In this document: one piece after another, positions 38,964 through 48,341 of the stretch
How the letters are laid out: each line of letters starts with the position of its first letter
Numbering within the stretch: the stretch's first letter is position 1
Assembly: GCF_018069625.1 (NCBI RefSeq)
Contig: NZ_CP072941.1
Span: 7,688,001-7,752,000, forward strand
DNA: 64,000 bases
Direction of reading: 5' to 3'
From: Streptomyces yatensis
GTDB lineage: Bacteria; Actinomycetota; Actinomycetes; Streptomycetales; Streptomycetaceae
Translations under genes and position numbers: made by a program
Notes under the pieces: model-generated
Seen by the model: only the letters and a program-made list of their open reading frames with translations
Told to the model about the DNA's origin: nothing
Databases searched by the model: none

Positions 38964-39925
38964 ACGGTCTCGTGGTCGCCGGTGGGGGCGGGGACGGCCG
39001 CCGGAAGCGCGGGGCGCTCGCGCTGGGCGAGCAGCACCCGCAGCACCGCGATCCACACCAGGCAGGAGCCGAGCATATGGATGCCGACGACGACCTCGGG
39101 CAGATGGGTGAAGTACTGCACGTACCCGACCACGCCCTGCAGGAGCAGGACGACGAGGAGCTCCAGGACCGTACGGCGCTGGGCGGCCGGGGCCTTCACG
39201 GCCCGCAGTGTGAACCACAGAGCGACGGTGAGACCCAGCACGATGTAGACGAAGTCCACGTGGAGCTGGGTGATCTCCTGCCAGTTCAGCGGGATGCGGT
39301 GCACCTTGCGGGCGTCACCGGCGTGCGGACCCGCGCCGGTGACCACGGTGCCGATGACGATGAGCGCGCCGGTGGCCGCGATCAGCAGCCGGGTCAGCTG
39401 GCGCACCGGCGTGGCCACGAGATCGCGCGGCTCGGCGTCGCCCTCGCGCGCCCGCCACCAGGTCACCACGGCGACCGTGAGCAGCACGGAGGACAGCAGG
39501 AAGTGCGAGCTGACGATGTACGGGTTGAGTCCGGTGAGCACCGTGATGCCGCCGACCACGGCGTTGCCCATGACGATCCAGAACTGGGCCCAGCCGAGCC
39601 GGGTGAGGGGCCGGCGCACCGGCGTCCGGGCGCGGGCGGCGATGATCACCAGCCCCACGACCACGCAGAGGACGTACGTCAGCATGCGATTGCTGAACTC
39701 GATGACGCCGTTGATCCCCATTTCAGCGGTCGGCGTCAGGCTCCCGGAGGTGCACTTGGGCCAGGTGTCACAGCCCAGCCCGGACTGGGTGAGCCGGACC
39801 GCGCCACCGGTCACGACGATGACCACGGCCATCACCACGGTGGCCAGCGCGGCCCGCTCCACGAAGCGCGCGGAGGGCTGCCAGCGCCGGGCGATCAGCT
39901 CGAACGGATTCAGCGAATTCGGCAC
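38933..39925 (-). CDS. ctaA: Haem A synthase (COX15/CtaA family)
   Basis: A 330-residue membrane protein with eight predicted helices that oxidises haem O to haem A. The family shows the extracytoplasmic cysteine pair GLGCDTWPKC, conserved haem-ligand histidines in SSHFLLSS, TQLHVDFVY and GIHMLGS, and a Glu in INGVIEFSNR. GTG start at 39925. Works after CtaB; the 3' end overlaps the amidohydrolase gene by 31 bases. Confidence 0.94.
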   Translation of the reverse strand: MPNSLNPFELIARRWQPSARFVERAALATVVMAVVIVVTGGAVRLTQSGLGCDTWPKCTSGSLTPTAEMGINGVIEFSNRMLTYVLCVVVGLVIIAARARTPVRRPLTRLGWAQFWIVMGNAVVGGITVLTGLNPYIVSSHFLLSSVLLTVAVVTWWRAREGDAEPRDLVATPVRQLTRLLIAATGALIVIGTVVTGAGPHAGDARKVHRIPLNWQEITQLHVDFVYIVLGLTVALWFTLRAVKAPAAQRRTVLELLVVLLLQGVVGYVQYFTHLPEVVVGIHMLGSCLVWIAVLRVLLAQRERPALPAAVPAPTGDHETVQPEPAASSR

Positions 39926-40032
39926 GGGAACATCGTAGGCCGCCGCTTGTGCAGCTTTTCACGAGGGGTAGTGCTTCGGTAAAGCCGCAGCTCGCAGAGG
40001 TGTTCGGGCCACTCCCAGCCGAGGCCGCTCCC

Positions 40033-40152
40033 GGCGGAAGCCGACCCCGGCGGAAGCCGCTCCCGGCGGAAGCCGCTCCCGGCGGAAGCCGCTCCCGGCG
40101 GAAGCTACTCCCGGCGGAAGCTACTCCCGGCGGAAGCTACTCCCAGCGGAAG
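40033..40152. repeat. 16-bp tandem array at the end of the ABC permease gene
   Basis: Eight units with exact 16-base period (starts 40033, 40049, 40065, 40081, 40097, 40113, 40129, 40145), core GGCGGAAG followed by CCGCTCCC or CTACTCCC. The last unit is the 3' end of the permease coding sequence, and read on the minus strand the first downstream units repeat the terminal codons and stop (TTCCGCTGGGAGTAG). The array therefore probably arose by amplification from the gene's own 3' end. It fills most of the gap to ctaA. Confidence 0.9.
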
Positions 40153-40910
40153 AAGCGCGCCGCCGCGCCCAGCCCCAGCACCGCCCAGACCGCCAGGATC
40201 CCCAGATCCCGCCACGGCATCCCGCCCCCGTCCTGGAGGACGTCCCGCAGCCCGCCCGAGAGCGCCGAGATCGGCAGCAGCTCCAGTGCGCCGCGCACCG
40301 CGCCCGGGAACTTGTCCAACGACACGATCACCCCGCCGGCCACGAGCAGCAGCAGGAAGACCAGGTTGGCGGCGGCCAGGGTCGCCTCGGCCTTCAGGGT
40401 GCCCGCCATCAGCAGCCCGAGGCCGGAGAACGCCGCCGTGCCCAGGATCAGCAGCAGCGCCACCGAGAGCGGGTCACCGTGCGGCGACCAGCCCAGCGCC
40501 AGCGCGATCGCGGTCAGCAGCACGATCTGCAGGACCTCGGTGACCAGCACCGCGAGGGTCTTGGCGGTCATCAGCCCCCACCGCGGCAGCGGTGAGACGG
40601 CGAGCCGCTTGAGCACGCCGTAGCGCCGCTCGAAGCCGGTGGCGATGGCCTGTCCGGTGAACGCCGTGGACAGCACGGCAAGGGCCAGTACGCCGGGCGT
40701 CAGGAAGTCCACCGTGCTGCCGTCGGCGCCCGTGTCGACGATGTCGACGGTGCTGAAGAGCACCAGCAGCAGGGACGGGATGACGACGGTCAGCAGCAGC
40801 TGCTCGCCGTTGCGCAGCAGCATCCGGGTCTCCAGCGCGGCCTGCGCCCGGATCATCCTCATCAGCGGGGCCGCCCCCGGCTTGGGGAGAAAAGTGCCCG
40901 TGGCGGTCAC
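40137..40910 (-). CDS. ABC-2 type transporter permease
   Basis: A 257-residue permease of the ABC-2 exporter family (DrrB-like), with six hydrophobic segments: one near residue 35-55, then a group from 70 to 250 including LLLLVAGGVIVSLD. GTG start overlaps the ATPase stop by four bases. Substrate unknown; exporters of this class move drugs, polymers or lipids. The stop codon lies at the border of a 16-bp tandem array. Confidence 0.9.
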   Translation of the reverse strand: MTATGTFLPKPGAAPLMRMIRAQAALETRMLLRNGEQLLLTVVIPSLLLVLFSTVDIVDTGADGSTVDFLTPGVLALAVLSTAFTGQAIATGFERRYGVLKRLAVSPLPRWGLMTAKTLAVLVTEVLQIVLLTAIALALGWSPHGDPLSVALLLILGTAAFSGLGLLMAGTLKAEATLAAANLVFLLLLVAGGVIVSLDKFPGAVRGALELLPISALSGGLRDVLQDGGGMPWRDLGILAVWAVLGLGAAARFFRWE

Positions 40911-41833
40911 GCTCGCAGCTCCTTACCGGTGAGCTCCAGGAAGACGTCCTCGAGGGTGTGCCGCTCGACCGAGATCCGGTCCGGCAGCACACCGTTCTGC
41001 GCGCACCAGGAGGTGACGGTGGCCAGCATCTGGGGGTTGACCTTGCCGGTGACGCGGTACGAGCCCGGGGTCAGCTCGGCGGCCGTTGAGTCGGCGGGCA
41101 GCGCCTTGAGGAGCGAGGCCAGGTCGAGTGCGGGGCGGCCGCCGAAGCGCAGGGTGTTCTCGGCGCCGCCCCGGCACAGCTCCTCGGGGCTGCCCCGGGC
41201 GATCACCTTGCCGCCGTCGATGATCGCCACATCGTCGGCGAGCTGCTCGGCCTCGTCCATGTAGTGGGTCGTCAGCATCACCGTGACCCCGTCGTCCCGC
41301 AGATCGCGGATGAGGTCCCAGGTGGCGTGGCGGGCCTGTGGGTCGAGTCCGGCGGTCGGCTCGTCGAGGAAGACCAGCTCGGGGCGGCCGACGACGGCCA
41401 TGGCGAGCGCGAGCCGCTGCTGCTGGCCGCCGGAGAGCCGCCGGTAGGTGGTCCGGCCGCAGGAGGCGAGGCCGAGCCGGTCGATCAGCAGGTCGACGTC
41501 GACCGGATGCGCGTGGAGGGAGGCGGTATGGCGCAGCATCTCTTCTGCGCGCGCGCCGGAATAAACGCCTCCGGACTGCAGCATCACCCCGACCCGGGGG
41601 CGCAGCGCGGGGGCGTCCGCCACCGGATCGAGCCCGAATATCCGGACCGTGCCGGCGTCGGGGCGGCGGTATCCCTCGCAGGTCTCGACGGTGGTGGTCT
41701 TACCGGCTCCGTTGGGGCCGAGAACGGCGGTCACGGCGCCCCGGTCCACGGACAGGTCGAGCCCGTCGACCGCGGTCTTCGGGCCGTACCGCTTGACCAG
41801 GCCGACGATGTCGACCGCGGGCTCTTCTCGCAT
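40907..41833 (-). CDS. ABC transporter ATP-binding protein
   Basis: A 308-residue DrrA-type ATPase. It has Walker A GPNGAGKTT, signature RLSGGQQQRLALA, Walker B LVFLDEPTAGLDP and the switch His in LTTHYMDEAEQ, plus a C-terminal regulatory extension of about 80 residues. It forms a two-gene exporter with the permease. The gene diverges from sufR; an 18-bp dyad lies about 120 bases upstream. Confidence 0.93.
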   Translation of the reverse strand: MREEPAVDIVGLVKRYGPKTAVDGLDLSVDRGAVTAVLGPNGAGKTTTVETCEGYRRPDAGTVRIFGLDPVADAPALRPRVGVMLQSGGVYSGARAEEMLRHTASLHAHPVDVDLLIDRLGLASCGRTTYRRLSGGQQQRLALAMAVVGRPELVFLDEPTAGLDPQARHATWDLIRDLRDDGVTVMLTTHYMDEAEQLADDVAIIDGGKVIARGSPEELCRGGAENTLRFGGRPALDLASLLKALPADSTAAELTPGSYRVTGKVNPQMLATVTSWCAQNGVLPDRISVERHTLEDVFLELTGKELRA

Positions 41834-41951
41834 GTCCGGCAGTCTACGAATCGCCGGGGCCCCTGTGGGCGGCAGGGCCGGAAGCCGCGGAGCCCGCCGC
41901 CCGGCCGCGACGGCGTCGCCGCAGGTGAACCGGGGTACGGGACCCTCTCGG

Positions 41952-41969
41952 ACTTAGGTACACCTAAGT
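41952..41969. promoter_or_regulatory. 18-bp perfect dyad between ABC exporter and sufR
   Basis: ACTTAGGT-AC-ACCTAAGT: two perfect 8-base arms with a 2-base spacer in an AT-richer patch. It resembles the TTAGGT/ACCTAA ends of DtxR/IdeR iron boxes, but those sites have a 7-base spacer, so it is not a standard iron box. It could be the operator of an unlinked regulator acting on the exporter or on the suf promoter. Confidence 0.55.
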
Positions 41970-42025
41970 GACGTACCCCACCGGACCTGCAGATCTCCCC
42001 GCTTGTGTCGCGCCGGGGAATTACG

Positions 42026-42039
42026 CAACAATGGCGTTG
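42026..42039 (+). promoter_or_regulatory. sufR: SufR operator over the sufR start
   Basis: CAAC-N6-GTTG (42026-42039) matches the palindromic sequence I recall being reported for SufR autoregulation in Streptomyces avermitilis. It covers a -10-like AACAAT (42027-42032; with TTGTGT at 42003-42008, 18-base spacing) and touches the GTG start, so bound SufR would block the promoter of the whole suf operon. Confidence 0.7.
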
Positions 42040-42839
42040 TGAAATACGCGAGCGAGGCTCCGAACGAACGCGCGGCCGAACTGGCCGCGCGGTCTGGCGC
42101 GCCCGCATCCGCGCCGGAAGAGCAGCACGGCACCCGTAACCGGGTCGCGCGATCCATCCTCGACCATGGTCCCTCCACCGCGGCGGAGCTCGCCCTGCGG
42201 CTGGAGCTGACCCAGGCGGCCGTCCGCCGCCACCTGGACACCCTCGTCGCCGACGGCGTCGTCGAGCCCCGAGAGAAGAGGGTGTACGGGGCGCGGGGGC
42301 GCGGCCGCCCGGCCAAGGTCTTCGCGCTCACCGACTGCGGCCGCGACGCCTTCGACCAGGCCTACGACAAGCTCGCCGTCGACGCCCTGCACTGGATCGA
42401 GCAGAGCGCCGGAGGCGGCGAGGCGGGCCGCGCCGCGGTCGCCGCGTTCGCCCGCGCCAGGCTCGCCGCCCAGGCGGAGGGATACCGCGGCAGCGTCGAG
42501 GCCGCCGCCCCCGGCCGCCGCACCGAAGCCCTCGCCGACGCGCTCTCCGCGGACGGGTACGCTGCTACGGCGCGCAGCGCGCCGGTCGGCGAACAGCTCT
42601 GCCAGCACCACTGCCCGGTCGCCCACGCAGCCGAGCGATATCCGCAGCTGTGTGAGGCGGAGACCGAGGTCTTCTCCCAGCTGCTCGGAACTCATGTGCA
42701 GCGTCTGGCCACCATCGCCCATGGCGACGGAGTGTGCACGACGTTCATTCCGAAGACCGGCAAGGTCGAGAAGACCGACACCAGCACCACCAAGACCACC
42801 ACCGCATCTGCCAGCACGGCCGGGAGGAACCCCGAATGA
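42039..42839 (+). CDS. sufR: SUF operon repressor SufR
   Basis: A 266-residue Fe-S-sensing repressor. The N-terminal winged helix-turn-helix ([24 protein letters not shown]) is followed by a C-terminal cluster-binding region with C188, C192 and C205 (LCQHHC...QLC), as expected for [4Fe-4S] SufR. GTG at 42039 ([11 protein letters not shown]) is chosen because orthologues start here and no ribosome-binding site supports the earlier frame; the mRNA is probably leaderless. It overlaps sufB by four bases. Confidence 0.92.
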   Translation: MKYASEAPNERAAELAARSGAPASAPEEQHGTRNRVARSILDHGPSTAAELALRLELTQAAVRRHLDTLVADGVVEPREKRVYGARGRGRPAKVFALTDCGRDAFDQAYDKLAVDALHWIEQSAGGGEAGRAAVAAFARARLAAQAEGYRGSVEAAAPGRRTEALADALSADGYAATARSAPVGEQLCQHHCPVAHAAERYPQLCEAETEVFSQLLGTHVQRLATIAHGDGVCTTFIPKTGKVEKTDTSTTKTTTASASTAGRNPE

Positions 42840-44257
42840 CTCTCCCCACGGAGACCGCTCACCCCGAGCTTGAAGGCCTGGGCAACTACGAGTACGGCTG
42901 GGCCGACTCCGACGTGGCCGGCGCCTCGGCCAAGCGCGGCCTCTCCGAGGACGTCGTACGCGACATCTCGGGGAAGAAGTCCGAGCCGGAGTGGATGCTC
43001 AAGCTCCGCCTCAAGGGCCTGAAGCTCTTCGGCAAGAAGCCCATGCCCACCTGGGGCTCGGACCTGTCGGGCATCGACTTCGACAACATCAAGTACTTCG
43101 TCCGCTCCACCGAGCAGCAGGCCGCCTCGTGGGACGACCTGCCCGAGGACATCAAGAACACGTACGACAAGCTGGGCATCCCGGAGGCCGAGAAGCAGCG
43201 CCTCGTCGCGGGTGTCGCGGCCCAGTACGAGTCCGAGGTCGTCTACCACCAGATCCGTGAGGACCTGGAGGAGCAGGGTGTCATCTTCCTGGACACCGAC
43301 ACGGCGCTCAAGGAGCACCCGGAGCTGTTCCAGGAGTACTTCGGCACCGTGATCCCCGCGGGCGACAACAAGTTCGCCTCGCTGAACACGGCGGTCTGGT
43401 CCGGCGGCTCGTTCATCTACGTGCCGAAGGGCGTGCACGTGGAGATCCCGCTGCAGGCGTACTTCCGGATCAACACCGAGAACATGGGCCAGTTCGAGCG
43501 GACGCTGATCATCGTCGACGAGGACGCCTACGTCCACTACGTCGAGGGCTGCACCGCGCCGATCTACAAGTCGGACTCGCTGCACTCCGCGGTCGTCGAG
43601 ATCATCGTCAAGAAGGGCGCCCGCTGCCGCTACACGACCATCCAGAACTGGTCGAACAACGTCTACAACCTGGTCACCAAGCGCGCCGTGGCCTACGAGG
43701 GCGCGACCATGGAGTGGGTCGACGGCAACATCGGCTCCAAGGTGACCATGAAGTACCCCGCCGTCTACCTGATGGGTGAGCACGCCAAGGGCGAGACCCT
43801 GTCCATCGCCTTCGCGGGCGAGGGCCAGCACCAGGACGCGGGCGCCAAGATGGTCCACATGGCCCCCCGCACCTCGTCCAACATCGTCTCCAAGTCGGTG
43901 GCGCGCGGCGGCGGCCGCACCTCCTACCGCGGTCTGATCGAGATCGGCGAGGGCGCCGAGGGCTCCAAGTCCAATGTGCTCTGTGACGCCCTGCTCGTCG
44001 ACACGATCTCCCGCTCGGACACCTACCCCTATGTGGACGTCCGCGAGGACGACGTGTCCATGGGCCATGAGGCGACCGTCTCCAAGGTCAGCGACGACCA
44101 GCTCTTCTACCTGATGAGCCGCGGTCTGTCCGAGGACGAGGCCATGGCGATGATCGTGCGCGGCTTCGTCGAGCCGATCGCGCGCGAGCTGCCCATGGAG
44201 TACGCGCTGGAGCTCAACCGGCTGATCGAGCTGCAGATGGAGGGCGCGGTCGGCTGA
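42836..44257 (+). CDS. sufB: Fe-S cluster assembly protein SufB
   Basis: A 473-residue SufB, the scaffold subunit of the SufBC2D complex on which [4Fe-4S] clusters form. The right-handed beta-helix core with [10 protein letters not shown], the [13 protein letters not shown] segment and [10 protein letters not shown] are typical. ATG at 42836 has GGGAGGAAC upstream and overlaps the sufR stop (ATGA). Confidence 0.97.
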   Translation: MTLPTETAHPELEGLGNYEYGWADSDVAGASAKRGLSEDVVRDISGKKSEPEWMLKLRLKGLKLFGKKPMPTWGSDLSGIDFDNIKYFVRSTEQQAASWDDLPEDIKNTYDKLGIPEAEKQRLVAGVAAQYESEVVYHQIREDLEEQGVIFLDTDTALKEHPELFQEYFGTVIPAGDNKFASLNTAVWSGGSFIYVPKGVHVEIPLQAYFRINTENMGQFERTLIIVDEDAYVHYVEGCTAPIYKSDSLHSAVVEIIVKKGARCRYTTIQNWSNNVYNLVTKRAVAYEGATMEWVDGNIGSKVTMKYPAVYLMGEHAKGETLSIAFAGEGQHQDAGAKMVHMAPRTSSNIVSKSVARGGGRTSYRGLIEIGEGAEGSKSNVLCDALLVDTISRSDTYPYVDVREDDVSMGHEATVSKVSDDQLFYLMSRGLSEDEAMAMIVRGFVEPIARELPMEYALELNRLIELQMEGAVG

Positions 44258-44277
44258 CGCCACCCCCTTCCGGCCCC

Positions 44278-44300
44278 GGCGGGGGACACCGTCCTCCGCC
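44278..44300 (+). terminator. Hairpin between sufB and sufD
   Basis: Stem GGCGGGGGAC / GTCCTCCGCC with one mismatch and a 3-base loop in the 93-base gap. Within an operon it may be an attenuator or mRNA processing/stability element rather than a full terminator. Confidence 0.5.
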
Positions 44301-44350
44301 CGGGCATCCCGTTCAGGCCCATCAGGCAGAAAGAGAGCAGTACGACAGCC

Positions 44351-45520
44351 ATGGCTGAAACCATCCCGGCCGGATCCACCACGGACGGCGTCATCCAGGT
44401 GGGCCAGCCCACCGATGCCCGGGTGAGCGCGCCCGCGTCGTACGACGTGGCCGACTTCCCGGTGCCCCATGGCCGCGAGGAGGACTGGCGGTTCACCCCG
44501 CTGGAGCGGCTGCGCGGTCTCCATGACGGCACGGCTGTCGCCGACGGCGGCGTCAAGGTCGAGGTGACCGCCCCCGAGGGCGTCACGGTCGAGACCGTGG
44601 GCCGTGACGACGCACGCCTGGGGAAGGCCGGCAAGCCGGTGGACCGGGTGGCGGCCCAGGCGTACAGCTCCTTCGAGAAGGCGTCGGTCGTCTCGGTGCC
44701 CAAGGAGACGGTGCTCACCGAGCCGGTGCGGATCGCCGTGCACGGCGAGGGCGGCACCGCCTTCGGCCACCAGGTGGTCGAGGTCGGCGCCTTCGCCGAG
44801 GCGGTCGTGGTCATCGACCACACCGGTGACGCCACCCTCGCCGCCAATGTGGAGTACCTGATCGGCGACGGCGCCAAGCTCACCGTGGTCTCGGTCCAGG
44901 ACTGGGACGACACCGCGGTCCACGCCGGTCAGCACACCGCGCTGGTCGGCCGGGACGCCACCTTCAAGTCCGTGGTCGTCACCTTCGGCGGCGATCTGGT
45001 GCGGCTCCACCCGCGCGTCGTCTACGGCGCCCCGGGCGGTGAGGCCGAGCTCTACGGCGTGTACTTCACCGACAACGGCCAGCACCAGGAGCACCGGCTC
45101 TTCATCGACCACGACACCCCGCACTGCCGGAGCAACGTGGCCTACAAGGGCGCGCTGCAGGGCGCCGAGGCGCACGCGGTGTGGATCGGCGATGTGCTGA
45201 TCCGGGCCGCCGCGGAGGGCACCGACACCTACGAGCTCAACAGGAACCTGGTCCTCACCGACGGCGCCCGTGTCGACTCGGTGCCGAACCTGGAGATCGA
45301 GACCGGTGAGATCGTCGGCGCCGGTCACGCGAGCGCGACCGGCCGCTTCGAGGACGAGCAGCTCTTCTACCTGATGGCGCGCGGCATCCCGGCCGACGAG
45401 GCCCGCCGTCTGGTGGTCCGCGGCTTCTTCGCCGAGCTCGTCCAGCAGATCGGGATCCCCGACCTGGAGGAGCGGCTCATCTCCAAGATCGAGGCCGAGC
45501 TGGAGGCGTCCGTAGGATGA
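44351..45520 (+). CDS. sufD: Fe-S cluster assembly protein SufD
   Basis: A 389-residue SufD, paralogue of SufB in the SufBC2D scaffold. The motif RFEDEQLFYLMARGIPADEARRLVVRGFF near the C-terminus parallels that of SufB, and the VYGAPGGEAELYG and DHDTPHCRS blocks are typical (H in DHDTPH is a conserved interface residue). AGAAAGAG lies upstream of the ATG. Overlaps the next gene by four bases. Confidence 0.96.
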   Translation: MAETIPAGSTTDGVIQVGQPTDARVSAPASYDVADFPVPHGREEDWRFTPLERLRGLHDGTAVADGGVKVEVTAPEGVTVETVGRDDARLGKAGKPVDRVAAQAYSSFEKASVVSVPKETVLTEPVRIAVHGEGGTAFGHQVVEVGAFAEAVVVIDHTGDATLAANVEYLIGDGAKLTVVSVQDWDDTAVHAGQHTALVGRDATFKSVVVTFGGDLVRLHPRVVYGAPGGEAELYGVYFTDNGQHQEHRLFIDHDTPHCRSNVAYKGALQGAEAHAVWIGDVLIRAAAEGTDTYELNRNLVLTDGARVDSVPNLEIETGEIVGAGHASATGRFEDEQLFYLMARGIPADEARRLVVRGFFAELVQQIGIPDLEERLISKIEAELEASVG

Positions 45521-45840
45521 CCAACACCTTCGTACGCGCCTGCGCGCTGGACGAACTCGAGGACGACACCCCCAAGCGGGTCGAGCTCGAGGGCGTGCCC
45601 ATCGCTCTTGTGCGCACCGAGGGCGAGGTGTTCGCGGTCAACGACATCTGCTCGCATGCGAACGTCTCGCTGTCCGAGGGCGAGGTGGAGGACTGCCAGA
45701 TCGAGTGCTGGCTGCACGGCTCCAGCTTCGACCTGCGCACCGGCAAGCCGTCCGGCCTCCCCGCGACGCGCCCGATCCCCGTGTACCCCGTAAAGATCGA
45801 AGGGGACGATGTGCTCGTCTCCGTCACCCAGGAGTCCTGA
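45517..45840 (+). CDS. Rieske-type [2Fe-2S] ferredoxin of the suf operon
   Basis: A 107-residue NirD/biphenyl dioxygenase-ferredoxin-like Rieske protein. Cluster ligands are in CSHANVSL and CWLHGSSF. It sits between sufD and sufC in the coupled operon; in actinobacterial suf loci a Rieske protein is regularly found here, and a role in electron supply for cluster assembly is inferred. Confidence 0.93.
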   Translation: MTNTFVRACALDELEDDTPKRVELEGVPIALVRTEGEVFAVNDICSHANVSLSEGEVEDCQIECWLHGSSFDLRTGKPSGLPATRPIPVYPVKIEGDDVLVSVTQES

Positions 45841-45847
45841 GGCACCC

Positions 45848-46612
45848 ATGGCCACGCTTGAGATCCACGACCTGCACGTTTCCGTCGACGCCGAGGGCGG
45901 CCCCCGCGAGATCCTGCGCGGTGTCGACCTGACCGTGAAGCAGGGCGAGACGCACGCCATCATGGGCCCCAACGGCTCCGGCAAGTCCACCCTCGCCTAC
46001 TCGCTCGCCGGGCACCCGAAGTACACGATCACCAGTGGCACTGTGACGCTGGACGGCGAGGACGTGCTCGCGATGTCCGTCGACGAGCGCGCCCGCGCCG
46101 GTGTCTTCCTCGCCATGCAGTACCCGGTCGAGGTGCCCGGCGTCTCCGTCTCCAACTTCCTGCGCACCTCCGCGACCGCGATCCGCGGCGAGGCGCCCAA
46201 GCTGCGCACCTGGGTGAAGGAGGTCAAGGAGGCCATGGAGCGCCTCAACATCGACCCGTCCTTCGCCGAGCGGAATGTCAACGAGGGCTTCTCCGGCGGT
46301 GAGAAGAAGCGCCACGAGATCCTCCAGCTGGAGCTGCTGAAGCCGGCCATCGCGATCCTCGACGAGACCGACTCCGGCCTCGACGTCGACGCACTGCGGG
46401 TGGTCTCCGAGGGCGTCAACCGGGTCCGTGAGGCGGGCCAGGTCGGCACCCTGCTGATCACCCACTACACCCGCATCCTGCGGTACATCAAGCCCGACCA
46501 CGTCCACGTCTTCGCGGCGGGCCGGATCGCCGAGTCCGGCGGCCCGGAGCTGGCCGACAAGCTGGAGGAAGAGGGCTACGAGGCGTACGTGAAGGGAGGC
46601 GCATCCGAGTGA
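45848..46612 (+). CDS. sufC: Fe-S cluster assembly ATPase SufC
   Basis: A 254-residue ABC-type ATPase of the SufBC2D complex. Walker A GPNGSGKST, signature GFSGGEKKRHEI, Walker B IAILDETDSGLD and ITHYTRIL are intact. ATG at 45848, 7 bases after the Rieske stop, with AGGAGT inside the previous gene. Four-base overlap with sufS. Confidence 0.97.
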   Translation: MATLEIHDLHVSVDAEGGPREILRGVDLTVKQGETHAIMGPNGSGKSTLAYSLAGHPKYTITSGTVTLDGEDVLAMSVDERARAGVFLAMQYPVEVPGVSVSNFLRTSATAIRGEAPKLRTWVKEVKEAMERLNIDPSFAERNVNEGFSGGEKKRHEILQLELLKPAIAILDETDSGLDVDALRVVSEGVNRVREAGQVGTLLITHYTRILRYIKPDHVHVFAAGRIAESGGPELADKLEEEGYEAYVKGGASE

Positions 46613-47865
46613 CACAGCTGCCGGGCCTCCTCGACACCGAGGCGATCCGCAAGGACTTCCCGATCCTGGACCGTGTCGTCCATGACGGCAAGAAGCTCGT
46701 CTATCTGGACAACGCGGCGACGTCGCAGAAGCCGCGCCAGGTGCTGGACGTGCTCAACGACTACTACGAGCGCTCCAACGCCAATGTGCACCGCGGCGTC
46801 CATGTGCTCGCCGAGGAGGCCACGGAGCTGTACGAGGGCGCCCGCGACAAGGTCGCCGCCTTCATCAACGCTCCCAGCCGCGACGAGGTGATCTTCACCA
46901 AGAACGCCTCGGAGTCGCTGAACCTGGTCGCCAACATGCTCGGCTGGGCCGACGAGCCCTACCGGGTGGACCAGGACACCGAGATCGTCATCACCGAGAT
47001 GGAGCACCACTCCAACATCGTTCCGTGGCAGCTGCTCTCGCAGCGCACCGGCGCGAAGCTGAAGTGGTTCGGCCTCACCGAGGACGGCCGGCTCGACCTG
47101 TCGGAGATAGAGCAGGTCATCACCGAGAAGACCAAGGTCGTCTCGTTCGTGCTGGTCTCCAACATCCTCGGCACGGTCAACCCGGTCGAGGCGATCGTCC
47201 GCCGCGCCCAGGACGTCGGCGCCCTCGTGGTGATCGACGCCTCCCAGGCCGCCCCGCACATGCTGCTGGACGTGCAGGCGCTCCAGGCCGACTTCGTGGC
47301 CTTCACCGGCCACAAGATGTGCGGCCCGACCGGCATCGGTGTGCTGTGGGGCCGCCAGGAGCTGCTGGAGGACCTGCCGCCGTTCCTCGGCGGCGGCGAG
47401 ATGATCGAGACCGTCTCGATGCACTCGTCCACCTACGCCCCGGCGCCGCACAAGTTCGAGGCCGGTACGCCCCCGATCGCCCAGGCCGTCGGCCTCGGCG
47501 CGGCCGTGGACTACCTCACCTCGATCGGCATGGACAACATCACCCGCCATGAGCACGCCCTCACGCACTACGCGGTCGGCAGGCTCCTGGAGGTGCCGGA
47601 CCTGCGCATCATCGGCCCCACCACGGCCGAGGAGCGCGGCGCCACGATCTCCTTCACGCTCGGCGACATCCACCCCCACGATGTGGGCCAGGTGCTCGAC
47701 GAGCAGGGAATCGCGGTCCGGGTCGGCCACCACTGCGCCCGCCCCGTATGCCTGCGCTATGGAATTCCGGCGACCACCCGAGCGTCGTTCTATCTGTACT
47801 CCACTCCGGCCGAGGTCGACGCCTTGGTGGAGGGCCTGGAGCACGTACGGAACTTCTTCGGGTAG
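46609..47865 (+). CDS. sufS: Cysteine desulfurase SufS
   Basis: A 418-residue PLP-dependent group II cysteine desulfurase supplying sulfur for cluster assembly. The PLP lysine is in FTGHKMCGPTG, and the catalytic cysteine segment reads RVGHHCARPVCLRYG. GTG start overlaps the sufC stop. The sulfur acceptor SufU is encoded 11 bases downstream. Confidence 0.97.
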   Translation: MTQLPGLLDTEAIRKDFPILDRVVHDGKKLVYLDNAATSQKPRQVLDVLNDYYERSNANVHRGVHVLAEEATELYEGARDKVAAFINAPSRDEVIFTKNASESLNLVANMLGWADEPYRVDQDTEIVITEMEHHSNIVPWQLLSQRTGAKLKWFGLTEDGRLDLSEIEQVITEKTKVVSFVLVSNILGTVNPVEAIVRRAQDVGALVVIDASQAAPHMLLDVQALQADFVAFTGHKMCGPTGIGVLWGRQELLEDLPPFLGGGEMIETVSMHSSTYAPAPHKFEAGTPPIAQAVGLGAAVDYLTSIGMDNITRHEHALTHYAVGRLLEVPDLRIIGPTTAEERGATISFTLGDIHPHDVGQVLDEQGIAVRVGHHCARPVCLRYGIPATTRASFYLYSTPAEVDALVEGLEHVRNFFG

Positions 47866-47876
47866 GGGCGTGCCGC

Positions 47877-48341
47877 GTGAAGCTGGATTCGATGTACCAG
47901 GACGTGATCCTGGACCACTACAAGAACCCCCATGGACGGGGCCTGAGGGACGGCGACGCAGAGGTACACCATGTCAATCCGACCTGCGGTGACGAGATCA
48001 CGCTCAGGGTGCGGCTTGACGGCGAGACCATCGAGGACGTGAGCTACGAGGGCCAGGGCTGTTCCATCAGCCAGGCCAGCGCCTCCGTGCTCAATGAGCT
48101 GCTGGTGGGCAAGGAGCTGGCCGAGGCCCGCAGGATCCAGGAGACCTTCCTGCATCTGATGCAGTCCAAGGGCAAGGCCGAGCCGGACGACGCCATGGAG
48201 GAGGTGCTGGAGGACGCGATCGCGTTCGCCGGTGTCTCCAAGTACCCGGCCCGTGTGAAATGCGCCCTGCTGAGCTGGATGGCATGGAAGGACGCCACGG
48301 CACAGGCACTGGGTGAGACCGCCGGAGGGAAGACCGCATGA
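47877..48341 (+). CDS. sufU: Zinc-dependent sulfur transferase SufU
   Basis: A 154-residue IscU-like SufU that accepts sulfur from SufS. Metal ligands C37 and D39 (NPTCGDE), C62 (GQGCSIS) and C129 (ARVKCALLSW) are conserved, with the 18-20 residue insertion typical of SufU over IscU. GTG at 47877 (VKLDSMYQD) is chosen; the open frame runs back into sufS. Overlaps sufT by four bases. Confidence 0.95.
   Translation: MKLDSMYQDVILDHYKNPHGRGLRDGDAEVHHVNPTCGDEITLRVRLDGETIEDVSYEGQGCSISQASASVLNELLVGKELAEARRIQETFLHLMQSKGKAEPDDAMEEVLEDAIAFAGVSKYPARVKCALLSWMAWKDATAQALGETAGGKTA

Noticed and set aside
40033..40152. CRISPR array
   Set aside because: Units of 16 bases follow each other without spacers and no cas genes are present; the same holds for the 15-, 18- and 220-bp arrays.
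41952..41969. Standard DtxR/IdeR iron box
   Set aside because: Half-sites fit, but the spacer is 2 bases instead of 7; kept only as an unassigned dyad.
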